64,000 bases of DNA from Streptomyces mutabilis (GCF_014649815.1 NZ_BMTT01000001.1:434001-498000); one strand, 5' to 3'; counted from the first letter of the stretch, positions 37,740 through 45,909 are shown. Notes: generated from the sequence alone by a model not told the origin. Numbers and translations are program-made.

Positions 37740-38990
37740 GTGACGAACGACAGTACGGTGGACGACACCTTCGCGGAGTACCTGGACTTCGGTGCCGGCG
37801 TCCTCTCCCTCGTCCTCCTGAGCTGCTCCGTGATCTGGGGGCTGGTCGCCCAGGACCGGATCGTCCTCGACGCCCGCCGGCGCATCCTGGCCCAGGCGGT
37901 GCACCGGAGCACCGCCGTCACCTCGGTGGTGCTCCTGCTGGTGCACATCGGGGTCAAGCTGGCGCTGGACCACACCACCTGGGTCGCCGCGGTGATCCCC
38001 TTCGGCCTGCTCGCCACGGACGACGAGGCGTTCGGGGGCCGGTCCGTGCTCATCGGCTTCGGCACCCTGGCCAGCATGCTCATGATCTTCGTGGGCGTCA
38101 CCGGCGCCCTGCGCAACCGCTTCGCCACCCCGGCGCCGGTGGCCTCGCGCTGGCGGGCCATGCACATGCTGGCCTACCCGGCATGGTGCCTGGCCCTGCT
38201 GCACGGGCTCTACGCGGGTCGCGCGGCGAAGCCGCTGTTCACGGTCCTGTACGGCCTGTCCGTACTCGGTGTCATGGCGGCCCTGGCGCTGCGCGCGGCA
38301 CCCCGCCAGCGCAGGGTCGCCGACCGGATCGCCGCCTTCTTCGGCACCGCCGAGCGGAACGCCCGTGAGGAACCGGAGGGCCGGTCCCGGGCCACGGCCG
38401 CCGCGCTGCCGGGCCACCAGAGCCCCACGGCGTCCAGGCCGCGCGGCAGGTACCCGACCGCACCACTCTACGAGCCCGCGGAGCGACTCGCGCCCTCGGA
38501 GCCCGCCGGCGGCTTCGCGGCGGCCTACCGTGCCGTTTCCGGCCCCTCCAGAGGACGCGGCCGGCCGCTGACGACCGACGCGACCGCTGCCACCCGGCTG
38601 CCACCGGACATGCGGCCCACCGAGGCGGTGCCCGTCGCGGACGGTGGCGGCAGCACGTCGGGAAGCTGGCCGATACCGTCACCGCCCCCGGTCGGGGAGG
38701 CACCCCCGTCGGCGTACGACCCGCTCAACGACACGGGACACACCATCCCCGTCTATGGCAATACGGACACCGCGGGTCATTCCTCGGGCCACGGCTCGAG
38801 TGACGTGTACGACACGGGTGAGACGAACGCCGTCCACGACGCGTACTACCCGAACGACACGTACGACAGCGGTCCCACCACTGAACCGACCCCCGGTGCA
38901 CCCCGGGGCGCGTCGTCCCGCGACGCGTCCTGGGACTTCGACGCACCGGGTTCGGGCGAACCTTGGAACACGCCATCCGGAGGCCATTGA
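37740..38990 (+). CDS. Membrane cytochrome with four heme-ligand histidines (ferric-reductase/b561-like)
   Basis: 416 residues from a GTG with GGGGAGG upstream. Five or so membrane segments occupy residues 15-185. Two pairs of histidines lie within helices at near-classical spacing: H55 and H69 (13 between) and H142 and H155 (12 between). This is the bis-heme arrangement of ferric reductase-like and cytochrome b561-like proteins. Residues 190-416 are a disordered Pro/Ser/Thr/Asp tail, unusual for a cytochrome. It lacks FAD and NAD domains, and those functions are plausibly supplied by the next gene, whose GTG directly follows this stop. Electron transfer across the membrane is inferred. Confidence 0.78.
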   Translation: MTNDSTVDDTFAEYLDFGAGVLSLVLLSCSVIWGLVAQDRIVLDARRRILAQAVHRSTAVTSVVLLLVHIGVKLALDHTTWVAAVIPFGLLATDDEAFGGRSVLIGFGTLASMLMIFVGVTGALRNRFATPAPVASRWRAMHMLAYPAWCLALLHGLYAGRAAKPLFTVLYGLSVLGVMAALALRAAPRQRRVADRIAAFFGTAERNAREEPEGRSRATAAALPGHQSPTASRPRGRYPTAPLYEPAERLAPSEPAGGFAAAYRAVSGPSRGRGRPLTTDATAATRLPPDMRPTEAVPVADGGGSTSGSWPIPSPPPVGEAPPSAYDPLNDTGHTIPVYGNTDTAGHSSGHGSSDVYDTGETNAVHDAYYPNDTYDSGPTTEPTPGAPRGASSRDASWDFDAPGSGEPWNTPSGGH

Positions 38991-40601
38991 GTGAACGAGG
39001 CCCTGCCCGACGTCCCGGAAGTCCGCGTGGTCGGCCTTCCCCAGCTCACGTCGGGCTTCGACCTTGTCGAGCGCCTGGACCTGCCCATGCACCTGAAGGT
39101 GCACGGGCCGCTCGAACCGATGGGCGGGGAGCATCTGGCGCAGCTCTCCGAACGCGTCAACCTGAGGGGCCGCGGCGGCGCGGGCTTCCCCTTCCACAAG
39201 AAGCTGCGCTCGGTCGCCGAGTCCGCCATCAAGCGCGGCGTACGGCCGGTCGTGGTCGTCAACGGCAGCGAGGACGAGCCGGCCTGCCGCAAGGACACAG
39301 TGCTCATCAACCGTGCCCCGCACCTGATCCTGGACGGCGCGCTGCTGTGCGCCGAGGCCATGGGCGCCCGCACCCTCGTCATCGGCGTCACCCGTGAGTC
39401 CACCCAGCGCTCCATGGAGGCCGCCCTCGCCGAGCGCGGGCTGAGCAACGGACGCCGTTCCGCACTCCGCGCGCGCGTGCAGCGCAACCCGGTGCGCATG
39501 GTCACCGGCGCGGCGGCCTCGCTGATCCGCTCCATCGACGGCGGCCCGGCCGTCCCGCCCGGCCGCAAGGTTAGCGCATCCAGGAGCGGCGTGGGCGGCG
39601 CGCCGACCCTGCTGTCCAACGCCGAGACCTTCGCCCAGCTGGCGATCGCCGCCCGCATCGGCCCCGAGCGCTACGGCACCACCGGCCTGTACGACGAGCC
39701 GGGGACCGTCATGCTCACCGTGTCCGGGGCGGTCGCCCGTCCGATGGTGATCGAGGTGCCGACGGGGGTTCCGCTGCGCTACGTCCTCCAGCTGGCCGGC
39801 GCCCCGCCGGTGCCGCAGGGGGTGCTGACCGGCGGCTACCACGGCAAGTGGATCGACGCGGCGGCCGTCGACGAGGCGATCGTCTCCCGCAACTCGCTGC
39901 AGCAGGCGGGCGGCTCGCTCGGCGCGGGCGCGATCCTGCCGATCGGTCAGGACACCTGCCCGCTGGGCGAGTCACTGCGGGTGGCCCATTGGCTGGCGGA
40001 GGAGAGCGCCGGCCAGTGCGGCCCCTGCTACCTCGGCCTGCCGGCCGCCGCGCGGGGACTCGAGGACATCCTGAACGGCGGCGGTCCGGCCGCGCTGGAG
40101 GCGGTCAAGCAGGTCGCGCGGAACGTGAAGCGGCGCGGCGCCTGCTCGCACCCGGACGGCTCGGCGATGTTCCTGGAGTCGACCGTCAAGGCGTTCACGG
40201 ACGACCTGGCCGCCCATGTCCTGGGCACCGGCTGCGGACGGCCCGTCCAAGGTGTCCTGCCGCTCCTGGAGGGCGGGGGGACCCCTACGGGCATCCCGGG
40301 CGGCGACGGGGAGAACGGGCCCAGCCGGCAGAGGATTCACGTGGACTGGACGCTGTGCCGGGGCCACGGGCTGTGCGCGGACATCCTCCCGGAGGTCTTC
40401 CAGCTCGGCGCCGACGGCTTCCCGACCGTCGCACAGGCCGACGTACCGCGCTTCGCGGAGGCCAAGGCGGTCCGCGCGGTGCGCCGCTGTCCGGCGCTCG
40501 CACTGCGCATCGAGGAGGAGACCCGCGGCCAGGCCCCCTCCTCGCGCACCAACCTGCCGGAGCTGTCCCCGGGCAGGGGACGCAGGGCGCTCGGCCGCTG
40601 A
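38991..40601 (+). CDS. NuoF-like flavoprotein fused to a single-cluster ferredoxin
   Basis: 536 residues. About residues 55-240 resemble the FMN/NADH domain of NuoF (NLRGRGGAGFPF, NGSEDEPACRKD). An SLBB-like part (LTVSGAVARPMVIEVPTG) follows. Then comes the iron-sulfur end, ESAGQCGPC and GACSHPDG, where C343, C346 and C385 are kept but the first cysteine of the usual C-x2-C-x2-C is Ala340. Residues 448-508 form a ferredoxin with C456-x2-H459-x2-C462 and C500-P, the pattern of [3Fe-4S]-type ferredoxins that serve P450s. The start abuts the cytochrome stop, so it is co-translated. NAD(P)H oxidation delivering electrons to the membrane partner is my inference. Confidence 0.82.
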   Translation: MNEALPDVPEVRVVGLPQLTSGFDLVERLDLPMHLKVHGPLEPMGGEHLAQLSERVNLRGRGGAGFPFHKKLRSVAESAIKRGVRPVVVVNGSEDEPACRKDTVLINRAPHLILDGALLCAEAMGARTLVIGVTRESTQRSMEAALAERGLSNGRRSALRARVQRNPVRMVTGAAASLIRSIDGGPAVPPGRKVSASRSGVGGAPTLLSNAETFAQLAIAARIGPERYGTTGLYDEPGTVMLTVSGAVARPMVIEVPTGVPLRYVLQLAGAPPVPQGVLTGGYHGKWIDAAAVDEAIVSRNSLQQAGGSLGAGAILPIGQDTCPLGESLRVAHWLAEESAGQCGPCYLGLPAAARGLEDILNGGGPAALEAVKQVARNVKRRGACSHPDGSAMFLESTVKAFTDDLAAHVLGTGCGRPVQGVLPLLEGGGTPTGIPGGDGENGPSRQRIHVDWTLCRGHGLCADILPEVFQLGADGFPTVAQADVPRFAEAKAVRAVRRCPALALRIEEETRGQAPSSRTNLPELSPGRGRRALGR

Positions 40602-40607
40602 CACAAG

Positions 40608-40641
40608 AACGAACCCCCCGGAGTGATCCGGGGGGTTCGTT
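40608..40641. terminator. Bidirectional terminator
   Basis: A perfect 14-pair stem (40608-40621 with 40628-40641) with the loop AGTGAT separates the NuoF-like gene from the converging tRNA-Ala gene. Confidence 0.88.
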
Positions 40642-40646
40642 CACTG

Positions 40647-40719
40647 TGGAGCTAAGGAGAATTGAACTCCTGACCTCCTGCATGCCATGCAGGCGCTCTA
40701 CCAACTGAGCTATAGCCCC
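40647..40719 (-). tRNA. tRNA-Ala (GGC anticodon), copy 1
   Basis: 73 bases fold as a full cloverleaf: acceptor GGGGCTA with TAGCTCC, D arm with AGCTCAGTTGGTAGAGC, anticodon stem CCTGC/GCAGG around ATGGCAT (anticodon GGC), and T arm AGGAG-TTCAATT-CTCCT. CCA is not encoded. Read from the minus strand. Confidence 0.95.
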
Positions 40720-40855
40720 TTGCTCTTTCGTCCGCCCGGTTTCCCCGGCGGCGACGCCAACATTACACGGTCCACCGGGCCCAACACCAAATCGTTTCCA
40801 GTTTGCCCGTTTTGCTCTCTTGTGGCGTCCGTATCGGAGAGCGCGCCGGGGATCG

Positions 40856-41089
40856 CTACGCCGTCACGAACGAGTAGAACCGCTTGAGCGTGCAGTGCTC
40901 CTCCAGGAGTCGGCCGTAGATCGGCTCGCCCTCGAGTTCGCGGTACGTCTCGATCGGGTCGCCCTTTATGATCAGCGCCCGCGCGCACTCCTCGCACCAG
41001 TACTGGTAGTCCGGGTTCACCGGCTCCATGTCCCGCACGATCGGGGTGCCGCTGCCGCACCAGTCGCACTTCCGCCTGTGTGCACCCAT
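40856..41089 (-). CDS. Small zinc-ribbon protein, unknown function
   Basis: 77 residues, starting MGAHRRKCDWCGSGTPIVRD, with two cysteine pairs, C-x2-C at 8-11 and C-x2-C at 32-35 (WCEECARA), which should hold one zinc. The rest is EPVNPDYQYW, YRELEGEPIYGRLLEEHC. It follows the other zinc-ribbon gene by three bases and is probably co-transcribed. No known function. Confidence 0.75.
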   Translation of the reverse strand: MGAHRRKCDWCGSGTPIVRDMEPVNPDYQYWCEECARALIIKGDPIETYRELEGEPIYGRLLEEHCTLKRFYSFVTA

Positions 41090-41092
41090 CGA

Positions 41093-41266
41093 TCAGCTCC
41101 AGCTGTGGCCGCAGGCCGTGCACACGTATGAGATCCCGCCGTTGTCCCCGAGGACCTGGGCCACGTGCCCGGAACCACAGGAGGGGCAGAGAAGACGAGT
41201 GGCCGTGTTCCGTGTCACCGCTGAGCCGAGGAGGTGACCGACCTCCTCGAGGATGCTCGCAGGCAT
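41093..41266 (-). CDS. Tiny zinc-ribbon protein
   Basis: 57 residues, MPASILEEVGHLLGSAVTRN then LLCPSCGSGHVAQVLGD and SYVCTACGHSWS. Two C-x2-C knuckles form a compact zinc ribbon of transcription-factor type. The ATG at 41266 has a strong GGGAGGG site; an upstream in-frame ATG at 41320 is less likely. It is the first gene of a two-gene unit between the duplicated tRNA genes. Function unknown. Confidence 0.75.
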   Translation of the reverse strand: MPASILEEVGHLLGSAVTRNTATRLLCPSCGSGHVAQVLGDNGGISYVCTACGHSWS

Positions 41267-41427
41267 CGCCACTCCCTCCCGTCGGGTCGCGGTCCCCTTC
41301 CGGCCGTTTGATTCTGCCACGACCGGGCCAATACGGTCAGCGACGCCTCAGTACCGGTCCGGACACGGAGTCCACCGAGGTATACGCCTGTGGGACGCGT
41401 GTTGCTCAAGTGGACGCGCAAACGAGA

Positions 41428-41455
41428 AATCCCGCCCCCCGAGGGGGACGGGATT
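41428..41455. terminator. Terminator of tRNA-Ala copy 2
   Basis: AATCCCG pairs with CGGGATT and, after one mismatch, CCCCC with GGGGG around a GA loop. It is 14 bases beyond the tRNA 3' end on the minus strand and is followed by a T-rich stretch. Confidence 0.8.
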
Positions 41456-41468
41456 CGTCCTTGGGCTG

Positions 41469-41541
41469 TGGAGCTAAGGAGAATTGAACTCCTGACCTCC
41501 TGCATGCCATGCAGGCGCTCTACCAACTGAGCTATAGCCCC
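41469..41541 (-). tRNA. tRNA-Ala (GGC anticodon), copy 2
   Basis: Identical in sequence to the copy at 40647-40719, with the same GGC anticodon and no encoded CCA. It has its own terminator. The two small zinc-ribbon genes lie between the copies. Confidence 0.95.
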
Positions 41542-41682
41542 TTGCTGCCACCCGGCCGGGCCGAGTGGTGTTTCGCCCCGCTCGGCGGGGCGAACAAGAA
41601 GAACTTTAGCCTGCGACCTGCCGGAAAGTGAAATCCGGGTTCCCGTGCCCGCCCGGGACACGTCCCGGGCGCCCGGGGCCGG

Positions 41683-42354
41683 TCAGTCGTCGTCGCCGAG
41701 CACCGGTTCCGGCAGAGTGCCGGCGTTGTGCTCCAGCAGGCGCCAGCCCCGGGCGCCCTCCCCCAGGACGGACCAGCAGCAGTTGGTCAGGCCGCCCAGG
41801 CTCTCCCAGCTGTGCGGTTCCAGACCGAGCAGGCGGCCGATGGTGGTGCGGATCGTGCCGCCGTGGCTGACCACGACGAGCGTGCCGTCGTCGGCGAGCT
41901 TCTCGGCGTGCCGGAGCACGACGGGGGCGGCCCGGTCGGCGACCTCGGTCTCCAGCTCGCCGCCACCGCGGCGGACCGGCTCGCCGCGCTTCCACGCCGC
42001 GTACTCCTCGCCGTGCCGGGCGATGATCTCGTCGTGTGTCAGGCCCTGCCAGACGCCCGCGTAGGTCTCCCGCAGGCCCTCCTCCAGGGTCACGTCCAGG
42101 CCGGTGAGCGCCGCCAGCTCCGCGGCGGTGTGCGCGGCCCGGCGCAGGTCGGAGGCGACGATCGCGTCGGGCTTCAGGTGCACCAGGAGCCGGGCGGCGC
42201 GACGGGCCTGGGCGACGCCGGTCTCGGTGAGCTCGACGTCGGTGGTGCCCTGGAAGCGGCGCTCCACGTTCCACGAGGTCTGTCCGTGCCGCCACAGGAT
42301 GACGCGCCGGCCGCGGCCGGGCCGGCCGGCCGTCACCTCACCGGTGGCGCTCAC
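41683..42354 (-). CDS. Histidine phosphatase (phosphoglycerate-mutase-like)
   Basis: 223 residues. The catalytic RHG is in ILWRHGQTSWN, the second arginine in ASDLRRA, the acid in GLRETYAGVWQG and the final histidine in VVSHGGTIR. These mark a small-molecule phosphatase rather than a glycolytic mutase. The GTG at 42354 overlaps the rsfS stop as GTGA, so the two are translationally coupled. The tail contains a rare NCCW pair. Substrate unknown. Confidence 0.87.
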   Translation of the reverse strand: MSATGEVTAGRPGRGRRVILWRHGQTSWNVERRFQGTTDVELTETGVAQARRAARLLVHLKPDAIVASDLRRAAHTAAELAALTGLDVTLEEGLRETYAGVWQGLTHDEIIARHGEEYAAWKRGEPVRRGGGELETEVADRAAPVVLRHAEKLADDGTLVVVSHGGTIRTTIGRLLGLEPHSWESLGGLTNCCWSVLGEGARGWRLLEHNAGTLPEPVLGDDD

Positions 42355-42797
42355 CGCCAGTCCCCGTCGGTGTCCGTCGCCTCCTCGGCGGCCTGGCGCT
42401 CGGCGTGCTCCTTCGCCTTGCCGCGGGTCTCCTTGGCGTCGGCGGGCAGCTCCAGCTCGGGGCAGTCCTTCCACAGCCGCTCCAGGGCGTAGAAGACGCG
42501 CTCCTCGCTGTGCTGGACGTGGACGACGATGTCGACGTAGTCGAGCAGGACCCAGCGGGCCTCGCGGTCGCCCTCGCGGCGGACCGGCTTGGCGCCGAGT
42601 TCCTTGTTGAGCCGTTCCTCGATCTCGTCGACGATCGACTTGACCTGGCGGTCGTTGGGCGCGGAGGCCAGCAGGAAGGCGTCCGTGATCGACAGCACGT
42701 CGCTGACGTCGTAGGCGATGACGTCGTGCGCGAGCTTGTCGGCTGCCGCCTGGGCGGCGGTGTTGATGAGTTCGATGGATCGGTCGGTCGCGGTCAC
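42351..42797 (-). CDS. rsfS: Ribosome silencing factor
   Basis: 148 residues of the RsfS/Iojap family: AHDVIAYDVSDVLSITDAFLLAS, NDRQVKSIVDEIEERL, WVLLDYVDIVVHVQHSEERVFYALERLW. It binds L14 and blocks subunit joining during starvation. The C-terminal 30 residues are a charged, Ala/Glu-rich extension beyond the usual end. Coupled to the downstream phosphatase gene. Confidence 0.94.
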   Translation of the reverse strand: MTATDRSIELINTAAQAAADKLAHDVIAYDVSDVLSITDAFLLASAPNDRQVKSIVDEIEERLNKELGAKPVRREGDREARWVLLDYVDIVVHVQHSEERVFYALERLWKDCPELELPADAKETRGKAKEHAERQAAEEATDTDGDWR

Positions 42798-42878
42798 TGC
42801 GTGGCTTTCGGTCGGCGGTCGTTTGACCTCAAGGGTCTCACGACCGCCGACGGCGGCCCACGTGATAAGCGTCCGCCC

Positions 42879-44639
42879 CTACGAGGACGGTTCGTAGTCC
42901 TGGCCGAGCACCACCGAGACCCTGGCGTTGGCAGAGACCTTGCCCTGCTCGACCGCCTCGGCGGACAGGCCCAGGGTCTTGGCGACCTGGACGGCGTTCT
43001 CCTTGTCGGCGGCCTCGGCGTAGACGACCTCCGACGTCGCCTGGGTGCCGGAGGCGGTGCCGCCCTCCAGGAAGGTGAAGCCGCCGTTGAGGAGGGTGAC
43101 GCGGGCCTTGGCGGTGCGTTCCCCGTCGCCGGTGGCGTTGCGGACGGAGACGCTGACGGCGGCGTCCTTGTCGGGGCTCTTGGCGGTGCCGCCGAGGACG
43201 TCCTTGACGACGCTGTCACCGGCCTCGGCGCTGAGCCTGCCGTCGTCCTGGACGGGCAGCAGGGCGGTCCGGAAATCGCCGCCCTTGGCGAGGTCGGAGA
43301 GCCCCGCGAGGAAGGAGCCGAGGTCCTTCTCGGTCAGCGGCGGGTCGAGGATCAGCCCGAGGGTCTGGACGGTGGTCGTCGCGGCCTGCGGATCCGAGGA
43401 CAGCTTGCGCAGCACGCCCTGCATGACCTGCCCGAACCGCTGCAGCTGGGCGTCGGCCTCCTCGCCCGAGCCGCGGTACGTGGCGTAGGCGACGGCCATC
43501 TTGCCGCTGAGGGTCTGGGCCTCCCCCTTGCGGACGAGGGGCGCGGCGCCCTTCTCATCGGCGTCCGGGTCGGGGACGTCGGTGTCGGTGTCGACCTCGA
43601 TGTTGCCGACCAGGTCGACCAGGATCTGGAGGTAGGGGGTGTCGAGGCGCCAGGTGCCCTCGATGTCGGTGCCGAGGACCGTGTCGAGCGCGGTTCGGGT
43701 GGCGTCGGGGCCGGCCTCGTCGACGGACTTCGCGAGCGTGGTGGCGGTGCCGTCGTCCGCGGTCAGAGCGAGGGTGTTGGGCAGCAGGACGGCGGTGCCC
43801 TGCTTGGTCGTGGTGTTGTCTACGAGCAGCGCGGTGGAGGTGCCGCCGCCGTCGGTGTCGTGCAGGTGGACGGCGATCACGTCGCGCTTCTGGGCGCCCG
43901 CGGTCGTCGTACCGCCGGTCTTGTCGTTTGAGGCGGACATGCCGGGGAGCTTCCCGGCGTACCAGAGGTAGCCGACGCCGCCGACGGCGACCAGCGCCAG
44001 GACGACGACCAGGGCGACGACACGCGCGCGTGCGCGGCGCCGGGCCTCCTCGCGGCGTTCGGTGCGGTTCTCCGTGAACTTCATCCAGTCGATGACGTCC
44101 TCGGAGTCGTCGGTGGGCTCCTCGACGAAGGCGAACTGCTCGGTCCGGTACTCCCGGTCGGGTTCGGCACTTCCGCCGGAGGCCTCCGGTTCGTCGCGCG
44201 GGCCGGCCTGCTGCGGGATGTGCGCGGTCTGTTCGGCGACCTGGGGCTGCGGGCCGCCGGTGACCGCCTGACCGTAGGGGTCGTAGGGGTCGTACTGCTG
44301 TCCGGCCCGGCCGTCCCCGTACTGAGCGTCGGAGTGGCCCTCGTGGGCGGGAGCGGGCGGTTGCTGACCGGTGTCCCAGCCGGCCTGGGAGGCGTGGGCG
44401 TCGTAGGGCTGCTGCCCGCCCGTGGCGTACGGGTCGTAGCCGTAGCCCTGCTGGGCCTGCCCGCCGCCGTGCTGCTGCGGGTACGGGTCGTAGGGATCGT
44501 ACGGCTGCTGGCCGCCGCTGTGGGCCTGGACCGGGGCCTGGCCCTGTGCCTGGCGGTACACGGGCCGGCCGTACTCGTCGTAGCCGACGAGTTCGTACTG
44601 GTCCCCGCCGCCGTATCCCGCGTCGTATCCCTCGTTCAC
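42879..44639 (-). CDS. pdtA: Divergent LytR-CpsA-Psr (LCP) family envelope protein, PdtA-like
   Basis: 586 residues from a GTG. The first 225 residues are cytoplasmic and rich in Gln, Gly and Tyr (QPYDPYDPY repeats), ending in the SEDVIDWMKFTENRTER segment. A membrane helix follows (VVALVVVLALVAVGGVGYLWY), then an extracellular LCP-like domain (about 275-440) and a C-terminal LytR_C domain (about 480-586). The canonical LCP arginines are largely missing: the SIPRDT position reads LLPNTL and the YVRSR position reads YATYR. Position between rsfS and nadD matches, as I recall it, S. coelicolor SCO2578 (PdtA), a polydiglycosylphosphate transferase. Attachment of phosphate-linked glycans to peptidoglycan is expected. 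Confidence 0.75.
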   Translation of the reverse strand: MNEGYDAGYGGGDQYELVGYDEYGRPVYRQAQGQAPVQAHSGGQQPYDPYDPYPQQHGGGQAQQGYGYDPYATGGQQPYDAHASQAGWDTGQQPPAPAHEGHSDAQYGDGRAGQQYDPYDPYGQAVTGGPQPQVAEQTAHIPQQAGPRDEPEASGGSAEPDREYRTEQFAFVEEPTDDSEDVIDWMKFTENRTERREEARRRARARVVALVVVLALVAVGGVGYLWYAGKLPGMSASNDKTGGTTTAGAQKRDVIAVHLHDTDGGGTSTALLVDNTTTKQGTAVLLPNTLALTADDGTATTLAKSVDEAGPDATRTALDTVLGTDIEGTWRLDTPYLQILVDLVGNIEVDTDTDVPDPDADEKGAAPLVRKGEAQTLSGKMAVAYATYRGSGEEADAQLQRFGQVMQGVLRKLSSDPQAATTTVQTLGLILDPPLTEKDLGSFLAGLSDLAKGGDFRTALLPVQDDGRLSAEAGDSVVKDVLGGTAKSPDKDAAVSVSVRNATGDGERTAKARVTLLNGGFTFLEGGTASGTQATSEVVYAEAADKENAVQVAKTLGLSAEAVEQGKVSANARVSVVLGQDYEPSS

Positions 44640-44655
44640 CGGTGCCCCTCTCGGC

Positions 44656-45354
44656 TCACTCGCCGCGGTACAGCTGGCGCTTGTCGATGTAGCGCACGAC
44701 TCCGTCCGGCACCAGGTACCAGACGGGATCGCCCTTGGCGACTCTCGCACGGCAGTCCGTGGAGGAGATGGCGAGGGCGGGCACCTCGACCAGCGAGACA
44801 CCGCCCTTGGGGAGTCCGGCGTCCGTCAGCGTGTGACCGGGCCGGGTCACGCCGATGAAGTGCGCCAGGGAGAAGAGCTCCTCGCTGTCGCGCCAGGTGA
44901 GGATCTGGGCGAGGGCGTCGGCGCCGGTGATGAAGAACAGGTCCGCGTCCGGATTGAGCGCGCTCAGGTCGCGCAGGGTGTCCACGGTGTAGGTGGGGCC
45001 GCCGCGGTCGATGTCGATGCGGCTCACGGAGAACTGCGGGTTCTCGACGGTCGCCACGACCGTCATCAGGTAGCGGTCCTCGGCGGCGGAGACCGTGCGG
45101 TGGCTCTTCTGCCAGGGCTGCCCGGTGGGCACGAACACCACCTCGTCGAGGTGGAACTGCGCGGCGACCTCGCTGGCCGCCACGAGGTGGCCGTGGTGGA
45201 TCGGGTCGAAGGTGCCGCCCATGACGCCGAGGCGGCGCTTGCCCGAGGGTGCCGGGCCGCCGGCGCGGGCGGGCACTGCGCGGTTCTGCGTGCCGCGCTC
45301 CGGCGCGTGCGCCGTGTCGTGTGCCGGACCGGTAGGCATGTCCTGCTCTCCCAT
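44656..45354 (-). CDS. nadD: Nicotinate-nucleotide adenylyltransferase
   Basis: 232 residues. The nucleotidyltransferase motif [18 protein letters not shown] is clear, followed by [25 protein letters not shown] and the C-terminal [10 protein letters not shown] (the ISSTxxR motif). It adenylates nicotinate mononucleotide in NAD synthesis. About 40 residues precede the core and are of unclear origin. The ATG at 45354 is the first plausible start. It is followed 16 bases on by the LCP gene. Confidence 0.93.
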   Translation of the reverse strand: MGEQDMPTGPAHDTAHAPERGTQNRAVPARAGGPAPSGKRRLGVMGGTFDPIHHGHLVAASEVAAQFHLDEVVFVPTGQPWQKSHRTVSAAEDRYLMTVVATVENPQFSVSRIDIDRGGPTYTVDTLRDLSALNPDADLFFITGADALAQILTWRDSEELFSLAHFIGVTRPGHTLTDAGLPKGGVSLVEVPALAISSTDCRARVAKGDPVWYLVPDGVVRYIDKRQLYRGE

Positions 45355-45427
45355 GCGTGCAGACCCTACCGGCCCGGCGTGAAGGCTCCTGCCCGGCCCA
45401 CGGTCCCGGGGCACACGGCCCCCGCGC

Positions 45428-45595
45428 TCAGCGGTCGCGGTTGAACCGGGTGGTGATCCACAGCAGGAACATCAGGATGACGAACGCGCCGATGCCGGTG
45501 ACGTACGGGCTGAGGCTCTCGTGGTTGCCGCTGTGCTCCTCGCCGCCCTCGGAGGCGAGGGTCACGATCTGGGCAGCGGTGCTGTGGAAGCTCAT
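45428..45595 (-). CDS. Tiny single-span membrane protein (55 residues)
   Basis: 55 residues: an N terminus starting [20 protein letters not shown], one hydrophobic segment ([20 protein letters not shown]) and an NRDR tail. Such size and layout are typical of small regulatory or subunit peptides. It lies between nadD and another tiny membrane gene, all on the minus strand. Too short for most gene callers. Function unknown. Confidence 0.65.
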   Translation of the reverse strand: MSFHSTAAQIVTLASEGGEEHSGNHESLSPYVTGIGAFVILMFLLWITTRFNRDR

Positions 45596-45747
45596 CTTCG
45601 GCAGGACCTATCCGGTGTGGGCGGAATAAAGACGTCGCCTCATCGTATGCGGGCGCCTCACGGGCGATCACGCCGACTCCGCCGTCGGGGACGGTCGGAG
45701 GCGGCCAGAGGTGCTCCGGTGCGTTTCCGGGGAACCTCCGGATCCCG

Positions 45748-45909
45748 TCAGTCGTCCTTCCGGCTGTACCCCCGCAGCAGGAACCACCCCGTCAGCACAC
45801 AGCCCACCACCATCACGATCAGCACGATCCGGAGCAGATTCCCCGGCCCTTGCTGCTCGGCCGCGGTCGCCGCCGCGGCGAGCCAGTCGGTGTGGGGGGT
45901 GTGCGACAT
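45748..45909 (-). CDS. Tiny single-span membrane protein (53 residues)
   Basis: 53 residues: N-terminal MSHTPHTDWLAAAATAAEQQ, hydrophobic IVLIVMVVGCVLTGWFLL, then basic RGYSRKDD. Its layout parallels the 55-residue protein next to it, so the two may be paralogues. The start has a GGAG site a few bases upstream (on the minus strand AAGGAGTCC before the ATG). Function unknown. Confidence 0.62.
   Translation of the reverse strand: MSHTPHTDWLAAAATAAEQQGPGNLLRIVLIVMVVGCVLTGWFLLRGYSRKDD

Larger units (their letters stand above)
40644..41546. repeat. Pair of 81-base direct repeats containing tRNA-Ala
   Basis: 40644-40724 and 41466-41546 are identical and comprise the whole tRNA plus three bases on its 3' side and five on its 5' side. 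The copies are 822 bases apart and enclose two small zinc-ribbon genes. Confidence 0.85.

Noticed and set aside
40644-41546. Integrated element with tRNA attachment sites
   Set aside because: The interval carries no integrase and only two tiny genes with normal composition; a tandem duplication of the tRNA gene is simpler.
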